From NCBI GenBank assembly GCA_033239005.1, contig BSQZ01000073.1, forward strand, positions 1,952,501 through 2,016,500: a DNA stretch of 64,000 nucleotides, written 5' to 3'. Origin of the DNA: Lamellibrachia satsuma. Lineage: Eukaryota; Annelida; Polychaeta; Sabellida; Siboglinidae. How positions within the stretch are numbered: the stretch's first letter is position 1; each line of letters opens with the position of its first letter. This document shows, piece by piece, positions 31,751-46,100 of this stretch. The notes under the pieces were generated by a model. That model made no database searches and was not told the origin of the DNA. It was given only the letters and a program-made list of their open reading frames with translations. A program made the position numbers and the translations under genes.

Positions 31751-32554
31751 GTCAACAAATGTTGCCTGTATGAAATGTTGCACTGCCCGTGTGCGCCGAA
31801 CCTTAAAACAAACGATGTGTATATCACTGTGTTAACAAATGTTGCCTGTATGAAATGTTGCACTGCCCGTGTGCGCCGAATCTTAAAACAAACGATGTGT
31901 ACGTCACTGTGTTAACAAATGTTGCCTGTATGAAATGTTGCACTGCCCGTGTGCGCCGAACCTTAAAACAAACGATGTGTACGTCACTGTGTTAACAAAT
32001 GTTGCCTGTGTGAAATGTTGCACTGCCCGTGTGCGTCGAACCTTAAAACAAACGATGTGTACGTCACTGTGTTAACAAATGTTGCCTGTGTGAAATGTTG
32101 CACTGCCCGTGTGCGCCGAACCTTAAAACAAACGATGTGTACGTCACTGTGTTAACAAATGTTGCCTGTATGAAATGTTGCACTGCCCGTGTGCGCCGAA
32201 CCTTAAAACAAACGATTTGTATATCACTGTGTTAACAAATGTTGCCTGTATGAAATGTTGCACTGCCCGTGTGCGCCGAATCTTAAAACAAACGATGTGT
32301 ACGTCACTGTGTTAACAAATGTTGCCTGTATGAAATGTTGCACTGCCCGTGTGCGCCGAACCTTAAAACAAACGATGTGTACGTCACTGTGTTAACAAAT
32401 GTTGCCTGTATGAAATGTTGCACTGCCCGTGTGCGTCGAACCTTAAAACAAACGATGTGTACGTCACTGTGTTAACAAATGTTGCCTGTGTGAAATGTTG
32501 CACTGCCCGTGTGCGCCGAACCTTAAAACAAACGATGTGTATGTCATTGTGTTA
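31751..32554. repeat. 80-bp tandem repeat, 10 copies
   Basis: Exact 80-bp period beginning gttaacaaatgttgcctgta. Variant bases (gtgcgtcg, tgtgtgaaat, atatcac) recur in a pattern that suggests block duplication of about five units. Confidence 0.95.
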
Positions 32555-32912
32555 ACCGTTTCAGCCTGAAATTAACATAAGTAGGTGAGAGCGTGTTTGC
32601 CTCTAAGGGGCGCGCTTTGCCCCGAACTTCTTTGCTATTCAATGCACTTTATGCATCATTTCTTACAACATACATAGTAATGGTGTTGAACGGCTTTTCT
32701 CCAGCTTCTAGCATTGTATATTTCTTTAAAAATCTAATTAGCAAACTATTTTTAATATGCAGCGTAGCCGTTCACTGACCACAAATGAGCTTGCATCTCA
32801 CAGGTAATGACCAATATTTTGTGTTATTCAGACACAATTTTGTTTTCGCTAAAGTAGTCACGCACCACTGATAAGTTTGGTGCGAATCACGCAAAAACGT
32901 CAGAATTCACTG
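32555..32912. other. Unique spacer
   Basis: No recognised feature. Confidence 0.45.
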
Positions 32913-33130
32913 GCATCCGTCTATCTCGAAAGATACTGGAGCGGTACCGTAGGAGACATCCGTCTATCTCGACAGATACTGGAGCGGTACCGTAGGAGAC
33001 ATCCGTCTATCTCGAAAGATACTGGAGCGGTACCGTAGGAGACATCCGTCTATCTCGACAGATACTGGAGCGGTACCGTAGGAGACATCCGTCTATCTCG
33101 AAAGATACTAGAGCGGTACCGTAGGAGACA
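32913..33130. repeat. 43-bp repeat alternating in 86-bp dimers, 5 copies
   Basis: Units of catccgtctatctcgaaaga alternate with catccgtctatctcgacaga, so the higher-order period is 86 bp. Each contains the palindromic ggtacc. Confidence 0.93.
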
Positions 33131-33159
33131 TCAGTGTTTTGCACAGCATCTGCTGTGAC

Positions 33160-33560
33160 TAGAGTCTGATTTTTGAGTCTCTGTTGCAGATGGCACAGGT
33201 GTTGACAGTTTGATGTCGAGGCGTGGTAGTCGATGGCATTTCTCTACGACGCTCTCTCTTCTCCGTACACAATTCGTTTCGTCTTTCTTCTGCTTTCTTC
33301 ACACCACTACGGACAGCCTGTGGCCAGTTTTTGCGTCTGCTGCAGCAGATTCCCAGGACTCGATGCTGAACTGAGCAGAGTTGATTTCTCGCCGGTGGAC
33401 GGCCGACACGCCTTGCACCAGAGGCAAGCTCATCATAGAGGACGTCCTTTGGAATACGTCCACCCTCCATGCGGCAGACATGGCCAAGTCAACGTAGACG
33501 TCGCTGACTTAACTGGGCAAACATGCCAGGGATGTCTGCACGCTCAATTATATCTTTGTG
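33160..33560 (-). mobile_element. LINE 3' tail of another family
   Basis: Minus strand reads ERADIPGMFAQLSQRRLR, then LGHVCRMEGGRIPKDVLYDE and NTCAICNRDSKIR with a C-x2-C zinc-knuckle end. It is the known C-terminal part of a LINE protein, with several frame changes. Confidence 0.8.
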
Positions 33561-33605
33561 TTCTCCTGCCATATGATGCCAAGTATAGGAGACATCGGAG
33601 ATGTA

Positions 33606-33720
33606 TGAGGCCTTTGATGCCGTTGAGGCCTTTGAGGCCGTTGAGGCCGTTGAGGCCGTTGACGCCTTTGAGGCCGTTGACGCCTTTGAGGCCGTTGAGG
33701 CCGTTGAGGCCGTTGAGTTC
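33606..33720. repeat. 9-bp ttgaggccg repeat
   Basis: About a dozen 9-bp units (ttgaggccg, ttgacgcct, ttgaggcct). Confidence 0.92.
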
Positions 33721-33789
33721 GCTTCGCATATGTTGTCAACGCTCGCTTCGGTACTGAAGAGGAGGGGTCTCGAATTATAGAACAGTAGT

Positions 33790-34290
33790 GTTCTCGCTGA
33801 GCTTGAACGAAGACAGAGAAGAGCAACTAAAGTGATTCCAGAAGTGAGATACCTTAGTTATGAAGAACGCATAACAGAATTTGCTTTAACAACCCTAGAG
33901 AAAAGGAGGTAAAGAGTATATCAAATTGAAGCTTTTATGATATTGAATGGGTATGAAACTATTGAGAGAAATATTTTTTTCTCACTCAACAAAGGGAGTA
34001 GAACTAGAAGACATGAAGTAACATTAGTAAAGGATCAGTGTACAGTGGATATCAGGAAGTTTTTTCTCACAGAGGACAGTAAAGGAATGGAACACATTAT
34101 CTACAGATCGTGTCAATGCTAGCAGCGGGAATATGTTTAAAACCAAAGTTGACACATATCTCAGGAGGGCGGGTTACACATAAATGAAAAATGTTAGACT
34201 CTCGATAAACCAACGACTTCCTTGTCCACTTGCTATCTGGGTATTTGCCTTGGATGACAATCTTGTTAAATCTTGACTTATTGGCCCTGA
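33790..34290 (+). mobile_element. LINE 3' end (SVNMF family), fairly complete tail
   Basis: Reads RRQRRATKVIPEVRYLSYEE, then ILNGYETIERNIFFSLNKGS and NMFKTKVDTYLRRAGYT with a few stops. The family tail cttccttgtccacttgctat is present. Confidence 0.88.
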
Positions 34291-34399
34291 TGTTGATGGG
34301 TTTGAGTGCATGAACTTGGTTATGAAAATGATGACACTTCATATGATTTTACCATGTAAGAAATTAATTAAAAATTAAATATAATTCAGTGATAATATT

Positions 34400-34570
34400 A
34401 TATAGACTGAAGGCAGCGAATGGGTTCAGCGGGTGTGCACAACCAGTAGTGCTTGGATGCAAAATGCAAACACAAACAGGGATTGAACCTATCACACAAT
34501 ACTGAAACACCATTACCACCAACTGCACATGGCGCGTACCGGTAACCAGTATCTGCCATACGTGACTATA
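34400..34570 (-). mobile_element. tRNA-derived SINE-like sequence
   Basis: Minus strand carries an A-box-like cagttggtggtaatggtg and 30-odd bases on an exact B box GGTTCAATCCC, the internal RNA polymerase III promoter layout. No folded functional tRNA is evident and there is unique-looking tail sequence, so a SINE is the better reading. Confidence 0.55.
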
Positions 34571-37009
34571 TTCCAAGTCGCCTAGACAAGGGCATCGAAC
34601 ATAGTTATGTGTGCATATACATGCTGTTTGATGTTGTTCAGGAGAGAACATTCCAGTTAGCACACACGCATTAGCAAGAACAGCTGGAGCCATATTTCTC
34701 ATTCACGATAGGTATATAAATTATATACCTTACAAGAACTGTCACGAGACGCGTAGTGGCGCCATCTTGTGGACAGGGAATGAAACAACCCGCAATGTCA
34801 AACTAGTGCTGCCACCTTCTGCGCATTCCATAAGGTCAAGGTTGAAGAAAGTAACTTGGTGTTTTGATTACAACGGAATCTGTTCCTTGTTCTATATTCG
34901 TTTATTCCGCGGCGAAAACAGTTCCACGGATGCGTATGGGTGTCTGGTAGATATTTATAGTTGTCGAATGTTGTTTTATTAGTATGTCATTGTTGTCACT
35001 GTAAAATTATCTTCATCGCTGCCTGATTCTCAGTGAGTGAGTGAGAATCTCGTTTGGTCGTTGGCTGTGTAGTGTGGATGTTCAATGTTGTCGTTGACGC
35101 TGGTGAATGAATACGTCGTAAAAATAACCATCATTTAGTACAGGTCGTTCCTTACTAGTAATATGCTTGGAGTTTGGCAAGTTGACCCTCTCCAAACGTT
35201 ACGTTGTATGTCGTCAACGGACGTCGTCGCAGTCGCCGAGCTGAGATCCTGGTGCTGGGCGAGAGACGGTCATTAATTACAAATTATGTTTATTACAAAC
35301 TATGTAACCAGCTGAATTTCTTTGTATATTATGATTAGCCAAGTAAAGAAAGAAACTTGTTTCTAGTCCCCGCCCACTTAATTTTTGGCCCCGCCTCCTT
35401 TTTTACTTTACTTGGCACCAATTGCATACAAGGGACAAGGCAATAACGTGAAATTGGAGAGTGAGACCATGTGGCAGCAGTTTACAAGTGTCAGTGGTAC
35501 ATTGGCATAATACAGGAGCACGACAAAGAGAAGGATGTGTAGATGTGGCAATCTCATAGAACAATAATGCATATCAGTGAAACATGGATTGACATAGGAA
35601 TGATGTATTGAATGTTATCGAAGCACATACTGAGGGCCCTAAGGAGATGAACAACGTGATGGACGCACTGCTTGACAGTCGCCAGTCATTTTAAACAGTA
35701 GTTGGAAGAGATATGACAATGTCTGCTGAATGCTGGTAGTGTTTGAATTGATCCCAGTCTGTCTCACACATACCACTGTCATACGTTTCATACAAAGGCA
35801 ACTGCTAAAAGTTGGTGAGATGCAAAAAAAGAACACAACTGCACAACATCTGAGGTTACAGTATGACTGTAGTATGGCGCTGGTGTATGTTTGTAGAGAT
35901 TTATCCACAAATAAAAATTTTCCATGTATGTTATCACTTTTAAACCAACAAAATTAGTTTTGTGTTTTCTCATAAGTTCATGTGTTTTTGTCTGCCTTAC
36001 GAATACAAATGTGAAACTGTTGATAATTTACTATAATACATAATATATACATATGGCCACAGTTTAGACTGCCACAAGACTATATTTCCAAATACATCAT
36101 TGCAATATTTTTGGGGTTACCTTGATTTAGATGACCCCATTGCGAAATGAGTAATGTCTTCAATATATAACCAGGAAAACAATACTGATAACCCTCTGTA
36201 AGACTGAACAAGTATAAACTAATTCAAACAAAGTCTTTCACATTTTCTGATAGCAGCAACATGTTCTACATGTTCTACATGTCACAGTCATTATATTATG
36301 ACTAGGTAGTACTAGTTTTATTTTAACCCCTATTGAATGGAATCATGTCTGGAATTCATAAGGTAGACGAGGGGAACATTTTACACGTTATCAGTGTACT
36401 GTGGGAAGTATAATGGAACTTAGTGATCAGCATATCTTTTCTCAAACACCACAACATGTCTACTTTATGCTAGCCAAATATGAAAATTACACAACTAATT
36501 GTATTTTTCATGTTTGGAAACTTTAAGTGTCAACATGTTCAACCTTCATTTGACGTGTTTTGCCTAAAACGTAAGCTGTGCAAAGTTACAAGCCTTATAA
36601 AATTATTTTAGAGATCAAAAGGTTAACGTTTTCGTATTCATTCCGAAGAAGTATTAACATTTCTTGAGAGGTAATTACCATGTCATGTCATATTTAGTGT
36701 TGTTGAAGACTCAACACTGCGATCTTCTTGCAGCCCCAATGTATGCTGCAGAATTGGGCCACAGAATGGGGGTTCATCCAAAACTGATGGAGATATGAAG
36801 GAAGAGACTGACACAAGCTAGTTTATAGTGTAGATGTGTGTATAACATGCATCAGTAACACTGCCATTTACAATGTTGTTAAGTTTGTGGTGCTCAGTAT
36901 TCAGTTTGTTACTGGCATGATAAAGATTATCTGGTGATGTGGTCCTCAGACCCAGCTTGAGTTGTACACCTGTGGAGACCCACTAAGAATGGACCATTGA
37001 GCATGGACC
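34571..37009. other. Spacer and presumed 5' region of the RING gene
   Basis: About 2.4 kb of mostly unique AT-rich sequence. A CpG-richer patch at about 34740-35270 could be promoter-proximal, which is inference. Short duplication acatgttctacatgttct near 36260. No coding exon recognised. Confidence 0.4.
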
Positions 37010-37101
37010 ATGGATGTGTCACTTCAGGGAAGTCTGCCGCTGATGGGGGTTGGTGTTCTCACCCTTCTCTTTAGCCTCTGCTTCTGCTGCTACCTGTACA
37101 G
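37010..37101 (+). CDS. RING gene exon 1: start and membrane helix
   Basis: ATG at 37010 in a strong context (gaccATGG). An upstream ATG at 37003 is in another frame and stops early. Codes MDVSLQGSLPLMGVGVLTLL then FSLCFCCYLYR. Ends TACAG/gtaatt, phase 2. Confidence 0.78.
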
Positions 37102-40100
37102 GTAATTATACTCATGTTGGCAAGAATGTTTATGTTAGTGAATCTGCTACCGTTGAACAACAATAATACAATATCCAATTACTATTGTTCTTACAGTTTT
37201 GCTTGTCTAGTTATGTGACCATCATGTTGTAAAATGATCATTGATAAGATAATGTATGCATCATGATTTTTAGCATGAGCGTGTTTTTCTTGGAATATAT
37301 TCATCGTTCAATAAATATATATAAGTTTTTCAATGAAAATAACCTTTTTAACAATTTGTTTGCACTGCACCGATGAAATAATTGCATGAATTAGATTATC
37401 GATATCTTGCACAAACGTTTGTTCTCATTTTTAGGAAAACAGCATATTATATTACATAATTTACATGTATATATAGTATACATTGTTTATATATTTACTG
37501 TTTGTGTGGTGCTTTCTACAATTCACTTTGTGAATTTATTTTCTGGTATACAGTCAAACCTGTTTCGGGTGACCAATCAATGGATGGTTGAAAACTGGTC
37601 TTAAAGCTGCTTGTGCCAATGGTTGAACCCATCGCGAACCTGGTTCATTTATGTCCACAAGTGTAGTGTATGACTAGTTTAAGTAATGTGCACAGTCTGT
37701 TTAATAAAAGTGCCTACTTTTGTTCAAATCATCAGAAGAATTGACTTCAGTTGTTAGGTCTGGTAAGCATCAAAATAGTGGTTATAAAAATGGTAAACAC
37801 TGCGAGTCAGGGCCAATCATAGGCACGACTTCAATCCTCTCACCGATCATATGACGAAGTTATGAAATTTCACGAAATGTGAAAATCGTGTTTTTTCAGC
37901 ATTTCGATTTTTACTTCATTTAATGCTTCAACAAGCATTAAGTAGTTTAATAGTTTGTCTGCTGATTTCACAAAAACGACATACAAAAGTTGCACACACA
38001 AGCTAGCAAGTTGCAGTGGATATTAGGTAAGGTTGGTTTTTTGCAAAATTTATTTGAAATGAGACTAGCACAAAATCGAATTGAGGAGGAACCTTTAATT
38101 GAGGAGGAAGCTTTAAGAAAGTCTTAACACAAAAATGGTCGCTTAATGCAGGTAATTTAACATGTGAAACTTTCTTTTGTCAAAGGAGTTGACTGTTGTC
38201 GTTGATGACGTGGTCTCTTAATGCACGTGATGGCTTGAGAAGGTTTCACTGTATTTGTATTATATCAAGGTGTTTATCTAAATCTGTTTTACTGCGATAT
38301 TAAACTGCAAACTGATACAAAGTTTGGTGAGATTCCCATTGTTAAGTTAAAGTTCCACCTCAGTTGTTTTCGCTCGTCTCGTTTCAAATTGAATTTGTGA
38401 AAAATCAGACCTACCCAATATTACCTAAGACTGGCTCATTTGTGCAACTTTGTATGTGGTTCTGGTGAAATCATCAGACAAACTATTACATTATTTGATG
38501 TTTGGACAAACATTAATTGGAGTGATAATGAAAAACTCACAAACTTTGCGCTTGGTGCAGTCTCGTGTTTCACTGTTTATACTAACAACCCTCCTTGCTC
38601 TAACGAAAGACGCGTGACAAATTGAGCTAACGTTAGGCTCCAAACTCACTTTGCAAGTTACCAGATCTTAATGACCATAGTCAATTCTTTCAGTGATTTG
38701 AACAAAGTTATTCCCTTTTTTAGATTATTCACACATTACATATTTGGACATCAATGCACTGGATTCACATTGGGTTAAATCAGTTGAAGTCCTTGTCCTT
38801 GACGATGCAGTTTTAATGGAAACATATTTTTGTCCCGCCATAGACTCAAGAGACAAGGCATCAAGGAAGCTCAATTACAACTTGGATTTCAACAGGTGGG
38901 TTTGTATACACACTACTACTATCAAGTTAATCAAAACATTTTCTGTTTACTTAAAATTAATTTGGAAGAAATTTAATGATGTCGGTTGTTATTATAATTC
39001 AGGGAACAAACTTCCCGAGCTGAGAAAACAAGAATAGCTACTTGAATGGATAGATGATCCGGTTTCTTGGTTATTAATATTAATCATAATTACCTCTCAA
39101 GAAACTTGCAGTTTGTTTTGGATATTTCAACTGCATCTCACAGTCTTCTTCAGCAGACTGTAGTTACGGATGTGTCACATGACCAATGTCATGTGACACA
39201 AGCTGGAGTAGGACTGGTGGGAGCTCCTGGCCGACATCGCGGTTCAGCGTAGGTTTGTTTCTGTGGATGTTAATCGCCTCCTTTATTTTTCTCCTGTGCC
39301 AGTTCTCCTCGTGGTCTAGAATATTGACGTCCTTCATAGAGCACTGATGACCTGTGTTCGGTTTGTGTTCACTTATAGCTGATAGGGGTTGGCGACAAGA
39401 TAGATGTTCTTTGATTCTTGTGCCAAGTGTTCTGGCTGTTTCTCCTATATAGTGTTGGTCACATTCTGGACATGAGATGTGAGGTAGCTAAAGCCGTGAT
39501 GAAACACAAAGCCAAGAAAAAGAGATCTAACATATCACTGGAAGAGAGGAAAGCACTTCAAACTTTACGTAGCGACAAGACGATCAAGATTCTACCAGCA
39601 GACAAGGGTAGAGCAACTGTGATTATGAAGGCCACAGATAACAACGCAAAGATTGCTGGACTATTAGTAGACGACACCACCTACAAGAAATTGGAAAGGG
39701 ACCCCACCAAAGTTTACAAAAGTAAACTAGTCAACACCATGAAAGAGTGGAAAAGAACCAAGACGATCTCAGATGCCCTATACTACAGGATCTACCCTAC
39801 ATCAGAAACAGTCCCAAAATTCTATGGATTGCCTAAGGTCCACAAGAACAATGTACCATTAAGACCTATAGTATCAAGTATAGGTAGCATCACATACAAG
39901 ACAGCAAAGTTCCTAGCCAGCATTTTGAGCCCACTAGTTGGAAAAACAGAACATTTTGTGAAAAACAGCACACAATTTGTAAAGAAGATCAAAGAGTTGG
40001 AAGTTCCACCAGGGAGGAAAATGGTGTCTTTTGATGTGACAGCCCTGTTCACGAGTATCCCTGTGACAGAGGCGGTATCAGTGATAAAGGACTGACTAAA

Positions 40101-43100
40101 CCAGGATACAACACTGAAAGACAGATGTGAACTATCAGTAAATCATATCATCACACTGTTAGAAATCTGTCTGAACACCACATATTTCATTTATGATGGA
40201 GTATTCTACAAACAGAAGAAGGGAGCAGCCATGGGTTCACCGGTCTCTCCGATAGTGGCAAACCTATACATGGAACATTTTGAGGAAAGAGCCATCAGAG
40301 AAGCACCTCATCCTCCAGACATCTGGTTGAGGTATGTAGATGACACATTCACAGTATTACAAGAGAGCGAAGTAGAACATTTCACACACCATCTGGATTC
40401 AATGGACGAGAACATTAAGTTCACGGTAGAACCAGAACAGGACAATACGTTAGCCTTTCTAGACACGTGTGTATGCCTGAATGATGATGGATCAACCAAG
40501 GTCAAGATATATCGGAAAGCAACCCACACGGACCAATATTTGAACTGGGATTCTAATCACCACCTGGAACACAAACGCTCAGTAGTCAGGACACTCCTCC
40601 AAAGGGCAGAAAACCTGATAACGGAAGGAGAAGACAAGAACACAGAGGTGGACCACATCAAGAAAGTGCTGAAAGCAAACGGTTACAAAACTTGGATGTT
40701 TAACACCACGCAACCAAAGAGAAGGAAGGAGAACACTACCACAGAAACCAGCAGAAGACAACATGCCATTGGTCTGCCCTACATTAGTAAACTATCAGAA
40801 CAAGTAGCAAGGATTTTCAAGTCCTATAACATCCCGGTTTACCACAAACCTATCAACACCCTGAGGTCACTGTTGGTACACCCAAAACACAGAGCAGCAA
40901 AGGCAGCAAAGTGTGGGGTAGTATATGACATACAATGCCCAGAATGTGACCAACACTATATAGGAGAAACAGCCAGAACACTTGGCACAAGAATCAAAGA
41001 ACATCTATCTTGTCGCCAACCCCTATCAGCTATAAGTGAACACAAATTGAACGCAGGTCATCAGTGCTCTATGAAGGACGTCAATATTCTAGACCACGAG
41101 GAGAACTGGCACAGGAGAAAAATAAAGGAGGCGATTAACATCCACAGAAACAAACCTACGCTGAACCGAGACGTCGGCCAGGAGCTCCCACCAGTCCTAC
41201 TCCAGCTTGTGTCACATGACATTGGTCATGTGACACATCCGTAACTTCAGTCTGCTGAAGAAGACTGCGAGATGCAGTTGAAATATCCAAAACAAACTGC
41301 AAGTTTCTTGAGAGGTAATTATGATTAATAAGAATAGCTACGTCTTTGCACTTTGAATTTTAACAGGAATTTCACTTTTTAAAATCCTTTGGGATAGAAC
41401 ATTTTAAATTGCCACATATACAGTAGTGCCATGTGTACATAAGGAGGGCATGTATATTCATGTACAAATATACAGTGGTGCCATGTGTACATAAGGAGGG
41501 CATGTATATTCATGTACAAATATACAGTGGTGCCATGTGTACATAAGGAGGGCATGTATATTCATGTACAAATATACAGTGGTGCCATGTGTACATAAGG
41601 AGGGCATGTATATTCATGTACAAATAAACAGTGGTGCCATGTGTACATAAGGAGGGCATGTATATTCATGTACAAATATACAGTGGTGCCACTGTGTACA
41701 TAAGGAGGGCATGTATATTCATGTACAAATATACAGTGGTGCCATGTGTACATAAGGAGGGCATGTATATTCATGTACAAATATACAGTGGTGCCATGTG
41801 TACATAAGGAGGGCATGTATATTCATGTACAAATATACAGTGGTGCCATGTGTACATAAGGAGGGCATGTATATTCATGTACAAATATACAGTGGTGCCA
41901 TGTGTACATAAGGAGGGCATGTATATTCATGTACAATTATACAGTGGTGCCATGTGTACATAAGGAGGGCATGTATATTCATGTACAAATATACAGTGGT
42001 GCCATGTGTACATAAGGAGGGCATGTATATTCATGTACAAATATACAGTGGTGCCATGTGTACATAAGGAGGGCATGTATATTCATGTACAAATATACAG
42101 TGGTGCCATGTGTACATAAGGAGGGCATGTATATTCATGTACAAATATACAGTGGTGCCATGTGTACATAAGGAGGCATGTATATTCATGTACAAATATA
42201 CAGTGGTGCCATGTGTACATAAGGAGGGCATGTATATTCATGTACAAATATACAGTGTGCCATGTGTACATAAGGAGGGCATGTATATTCATGTACAAAT
42301 ATACAGTGGTGCCATGTACATAAGGAGGCATGTATATTCATGTACAAATATACAGTGGTGCCATGTGTACATAAGGAGGGCATGTATATTCATGTACAAA
42401 TATACAGTGGTGCCATGTGTACATAAGGAGGCATGTATATTCATGTACAAATATACAGTGGTGCCATGTGTACATAAGGAGGGCATGTATATTCATGTAC
42501 AAATATACAGTGGTGCCATGTGTACATAAGGAGGGCATGTATATTCATGTACAAATATACAGTGGTGCCATGTGTACATAAGGAGGGCATGTATATTCAT
42601 GTACAAATATACAGTGGTGCCATGTGTACATAAGGAAGGCATGTATATTCATGTACAAATATACAGTGGTGCAACTGTATACATAAGGAAGGCATGTATA
42701 TTCATGTACAAATATACAGTGGTGCCATGTGTACATAAGGAAGGCATGTATATTCATGTACAAATATACAGTGGTGCCACTGTATACATAAGGAAGGCAT
42801 GTATATTCATGTACAAATATACAGTGGTGCCACTGTATACGTAAGGAAGGCATGTATATTTGTATGCGTGTGCATCGCAACGTGTTTATTACTGGTAGTT
42901 GCTATGTATGAAATTTGCAAGATGTGTCAATAAGGAATATATAACGCACTAAAGAATGTATTGTCTTGGGCACTGTTCACCTGAACATCAGAATAAAATG
43001 TATTATTTTTGGATGGAGAGAAATACATTTAATTAAATCATTATAGTCTTTTTGACCTTATAAATAAGCTTTTAGTTGACATGCAGAAAATTAAATGCTC

Positions 43101-46100
43101 TTTTTGTCCTCAGATTGTGTATAGAAAACAGATCAAATTGCCGAATGAGGTAAGTGCATTTCCCATGCTGTTGTGTGGTACCTCCAGATATTTATACGTT
43201 ATAACATGGAGGTCTTGCAACTGGACTTGGAATTCAGAGAGATGACTCGAGACTTGACTTGGAGGTCATCGACTTGACTTGCCAGTTTGTGACTTGCCAA
43301 CAAGTCTGCAGATTAGTATTATTTTGCACCATTGCAATGGTTCTGATTCACCATGACATTTGGCTTCCTGTTATGGTGTAGACGCACATAGTCGGGGGCA
43401 AACTTTAAATGTCTTTAACCAAAAAACACTTGCACTTCACTCATAGGAATAATGTGTAATATAATGTAAATATAATGTAAATATGTCAGCTTTGTATAAT
43501 AAAACAAAATGTAGTATATTGGTCTGGTTTTGTACCATTTTTTTATTATACTCTACTAATGTATTAATATTTGACAAAACCATGCTTTAATTGGTGCCAG
43601 TCCGAAAATACTCTTATTCATAAATCTGTTTCCCTGATGTTGCCCTGCCAAGTAGACATAGATAACTCCGGGATAAATTTTTTTTCTAAAACAATCTTAT
43701 GTTTTATTTTAAATTTAAACTGTCAGCTGTTATATATCCAGCTGTGTTTACAACCGCCCTATTTGGCAAGTCTCCTGCATCTTTCAAATGTTCCCAGGCA
43801 GCTCAGGTCATCTACTTTTTGTTCCTAAAAGTAAGCTTAACTTGGTAAGTACACTTTCTCTGTAGCCACGCCCAAGTTCTTGAATGAACCCCCCATTAAA
43901 ATAATCTGAAACCATAGCTACCTTCCACAAAAAAATTGAGGCATATTTTTCTAAATTTTATTTCCACCCTAAATCATCGGTGGTCCTTCACTTTAATGAC
44001 TTGGGCATCCCTGCTGATGATATAAATCATAATGTTTAATGATGCTGGTTTATTGGCTTACTGCACCTCTGACCTGGGGTCCCTGAGGATTTATTGCACC
44101 ATAGACAGGTTTACGTATGAGTTTTTGATGTTATTGGCCATATACAGTGACGTCTGCAGTTGTTTGCGATTGGCATATACAGTTGACGTCTCAGTTGTTT
44201 CATTGCAGTCATATACAGTGACGTCTCAGTTGTTTGCCGTCCATATGACAAGGTCGCCGTGACCCAGTGCAACCACGCCTTCCACAGCAGGTCAGAGGTC
44301 AACACAACATAATATCTATTCTACAAATTGTAGTCACAGTTTGTGTCGATTGGGAGACACAAGCTGTATATTGCCCATATACAGCGACGTCTCAGTTGTT
44401 TGGTATTGCCCATATACAGCGACGTCTCAGTTGTTTGGTATTGCCCATATACAGTGACGTCTCAGTTGTTTGGTATTGTCCATATACAGTGACACCTCAG
44501 TTAATTGGTATTGCCCATGTACAGTGACGCCTCAGTTGTTTGGTATTGCCCATGTACAGTGACGCCTCAGTTGTTTGGTATTGCCCATATACAGTGACAC
44601 CTCAGTTAATTGGTATTGCCCATATACAGTGACACCTCAGTTGTTTGGTATTGCCCATATACAGTGACGTCTCAGTTGTTTGGTATTGCCCATATACAGT
44701 GACGTCTCAGTTGTTTGGTATTGCCCATATACAGTGACACCTCAGTTAATTGGTTTTGCCCATATACAGAGACGTCTCAGTTGTTTGGTATTGCCCATAT
44801 ACAGTGACGTCTCAGTTGTTTGGTATTGCCCATGTACAGTGACACCTCAGTTGTTTGGTATTGCCCATATACAGTGACACCTCAGTTAATTGGTGACACC
44901 TCAGCCCATATACAGAGACGTCTCAGTTAATTGGTATTGCCCATGTACAGTGACACCTCAGTTGTTTGTTATTGCCCATGTACAGTGACATCTCAGTTGT
45001 TTGTTATTGTCCATATACAGTGACGTCTCAGTTGTTTGTTATTGTCCATATACAGTGACGTCTCAGTTGTTTGTTATTGTCCATATACAGTGACGTCTCA
45101 GTTGTTTGTTATTGTCCATATACAGTGACGTCTCAGTTGTTTGGTATTGCCCATATACAGTGACGTCTCAGTTGTTTGTTATTGTCCATATACAGTGACG
45201 TCTCAGTTGTTTGGTATTGCCCATATACAGTGACGTCTCAGTTGTTTGGTATTGCCCATATACAGTGACGTCTCAGTTGTTTGTTATTGTCCATATACAG
45301 TGACGTCTCAGTTGTTTGGTATTGCCCATATACAGTGACGTCTCAGTTGTTTGGTATTGCCCATATACAGTGACGTCTCAGTTGTTTGGTATTGCCCATA
45401 TACAGTGACGTCTCAGTTGTTTGGTATTGTCCATATACAGTGACGTCTCAGTTGTTTGTTATTGTCCATATACAGTGACGTCTCAGTTGTTTGGTATTGC
45501 CCATATACAGTGACGTCTCAGTTGTTTGGTATTGCCCATATACAGTGACGTCTCAGTTGTTTGGTATTGCCCATATACAGTGACGTCTCAGTTGTTTGTT
45601 ATTGTCCATATACAGTGACGTCTCAGTTGTTTGGTATTGCCCATATACAGTGACGTCTCAGTTGTTTGGTATTGCCCATATACAGTGACGTCTCAGTTGT
45701 TTGTTATTGTCCATATACAGTGACGTCTCAGTTGTTTGGTATTGCCCATATACAGTGACGTCTCAGTTGTTTGGTATTGCCCATATACAGTGACACCTCA
45801 GTTAATTGGTGACACCTCAGCCCATATACAGAGACGTCTCAGTTAATTGGTATTGCCCATGTACAGTGACACCTCAGTTGTTTGTTATTGCCCATGTACA
45901 GTGACATCTCAGTTGTTTGTTATTGTCCATATACAGTGACGTCTCAGTTGTTTGTTATTGTCCATATACAGTGACGTCTCAGTTGTTTGTTATTGTCCAT
46001 ATACAGTGACGTCTCAGTTGTTTGTTATTGTCCATATACAGTGACGTCTCAGTTGTTTGGTATTGCCCATATACAGTGACGTCTCAGTTGTTTGTTATTG

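Larger units (their letters stand above)
39042..41329 (+). mobile_element. Penelope-like retroelement with inverted 5' copy of its 3' end
   Basis: Reverse transcriptase plus GIY-YIG endonuclease, the hallmark of endonuclease-bearing Penelope-like elements, in intron 2 of the RING gene. The left end (about 39080-39469) is a near-perfect inverted copy of the right end (about 40939-41328), including part of the endonuclease reading frame. A 12-bp direct repeat flanks the whole. The element is 5'-truncated: the N-terminal part of the protein is absent and the frame begins at the inversion junction. Both ends hold a 12-bp hairpin (gtgtcacatgac and complement). Confidence 0.9.

Noticed and set aside
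29616..32554. Direct repeats considered as CRISPR arrays
   Set aside because: Units are contiguous without unique spacers, the genome is eukaryotic and no cas genes exist.
39822..40052. Minus-strand open frame in the Penelope-like element
   Set aside because: Shadow of the reverse-transcriptase frame.
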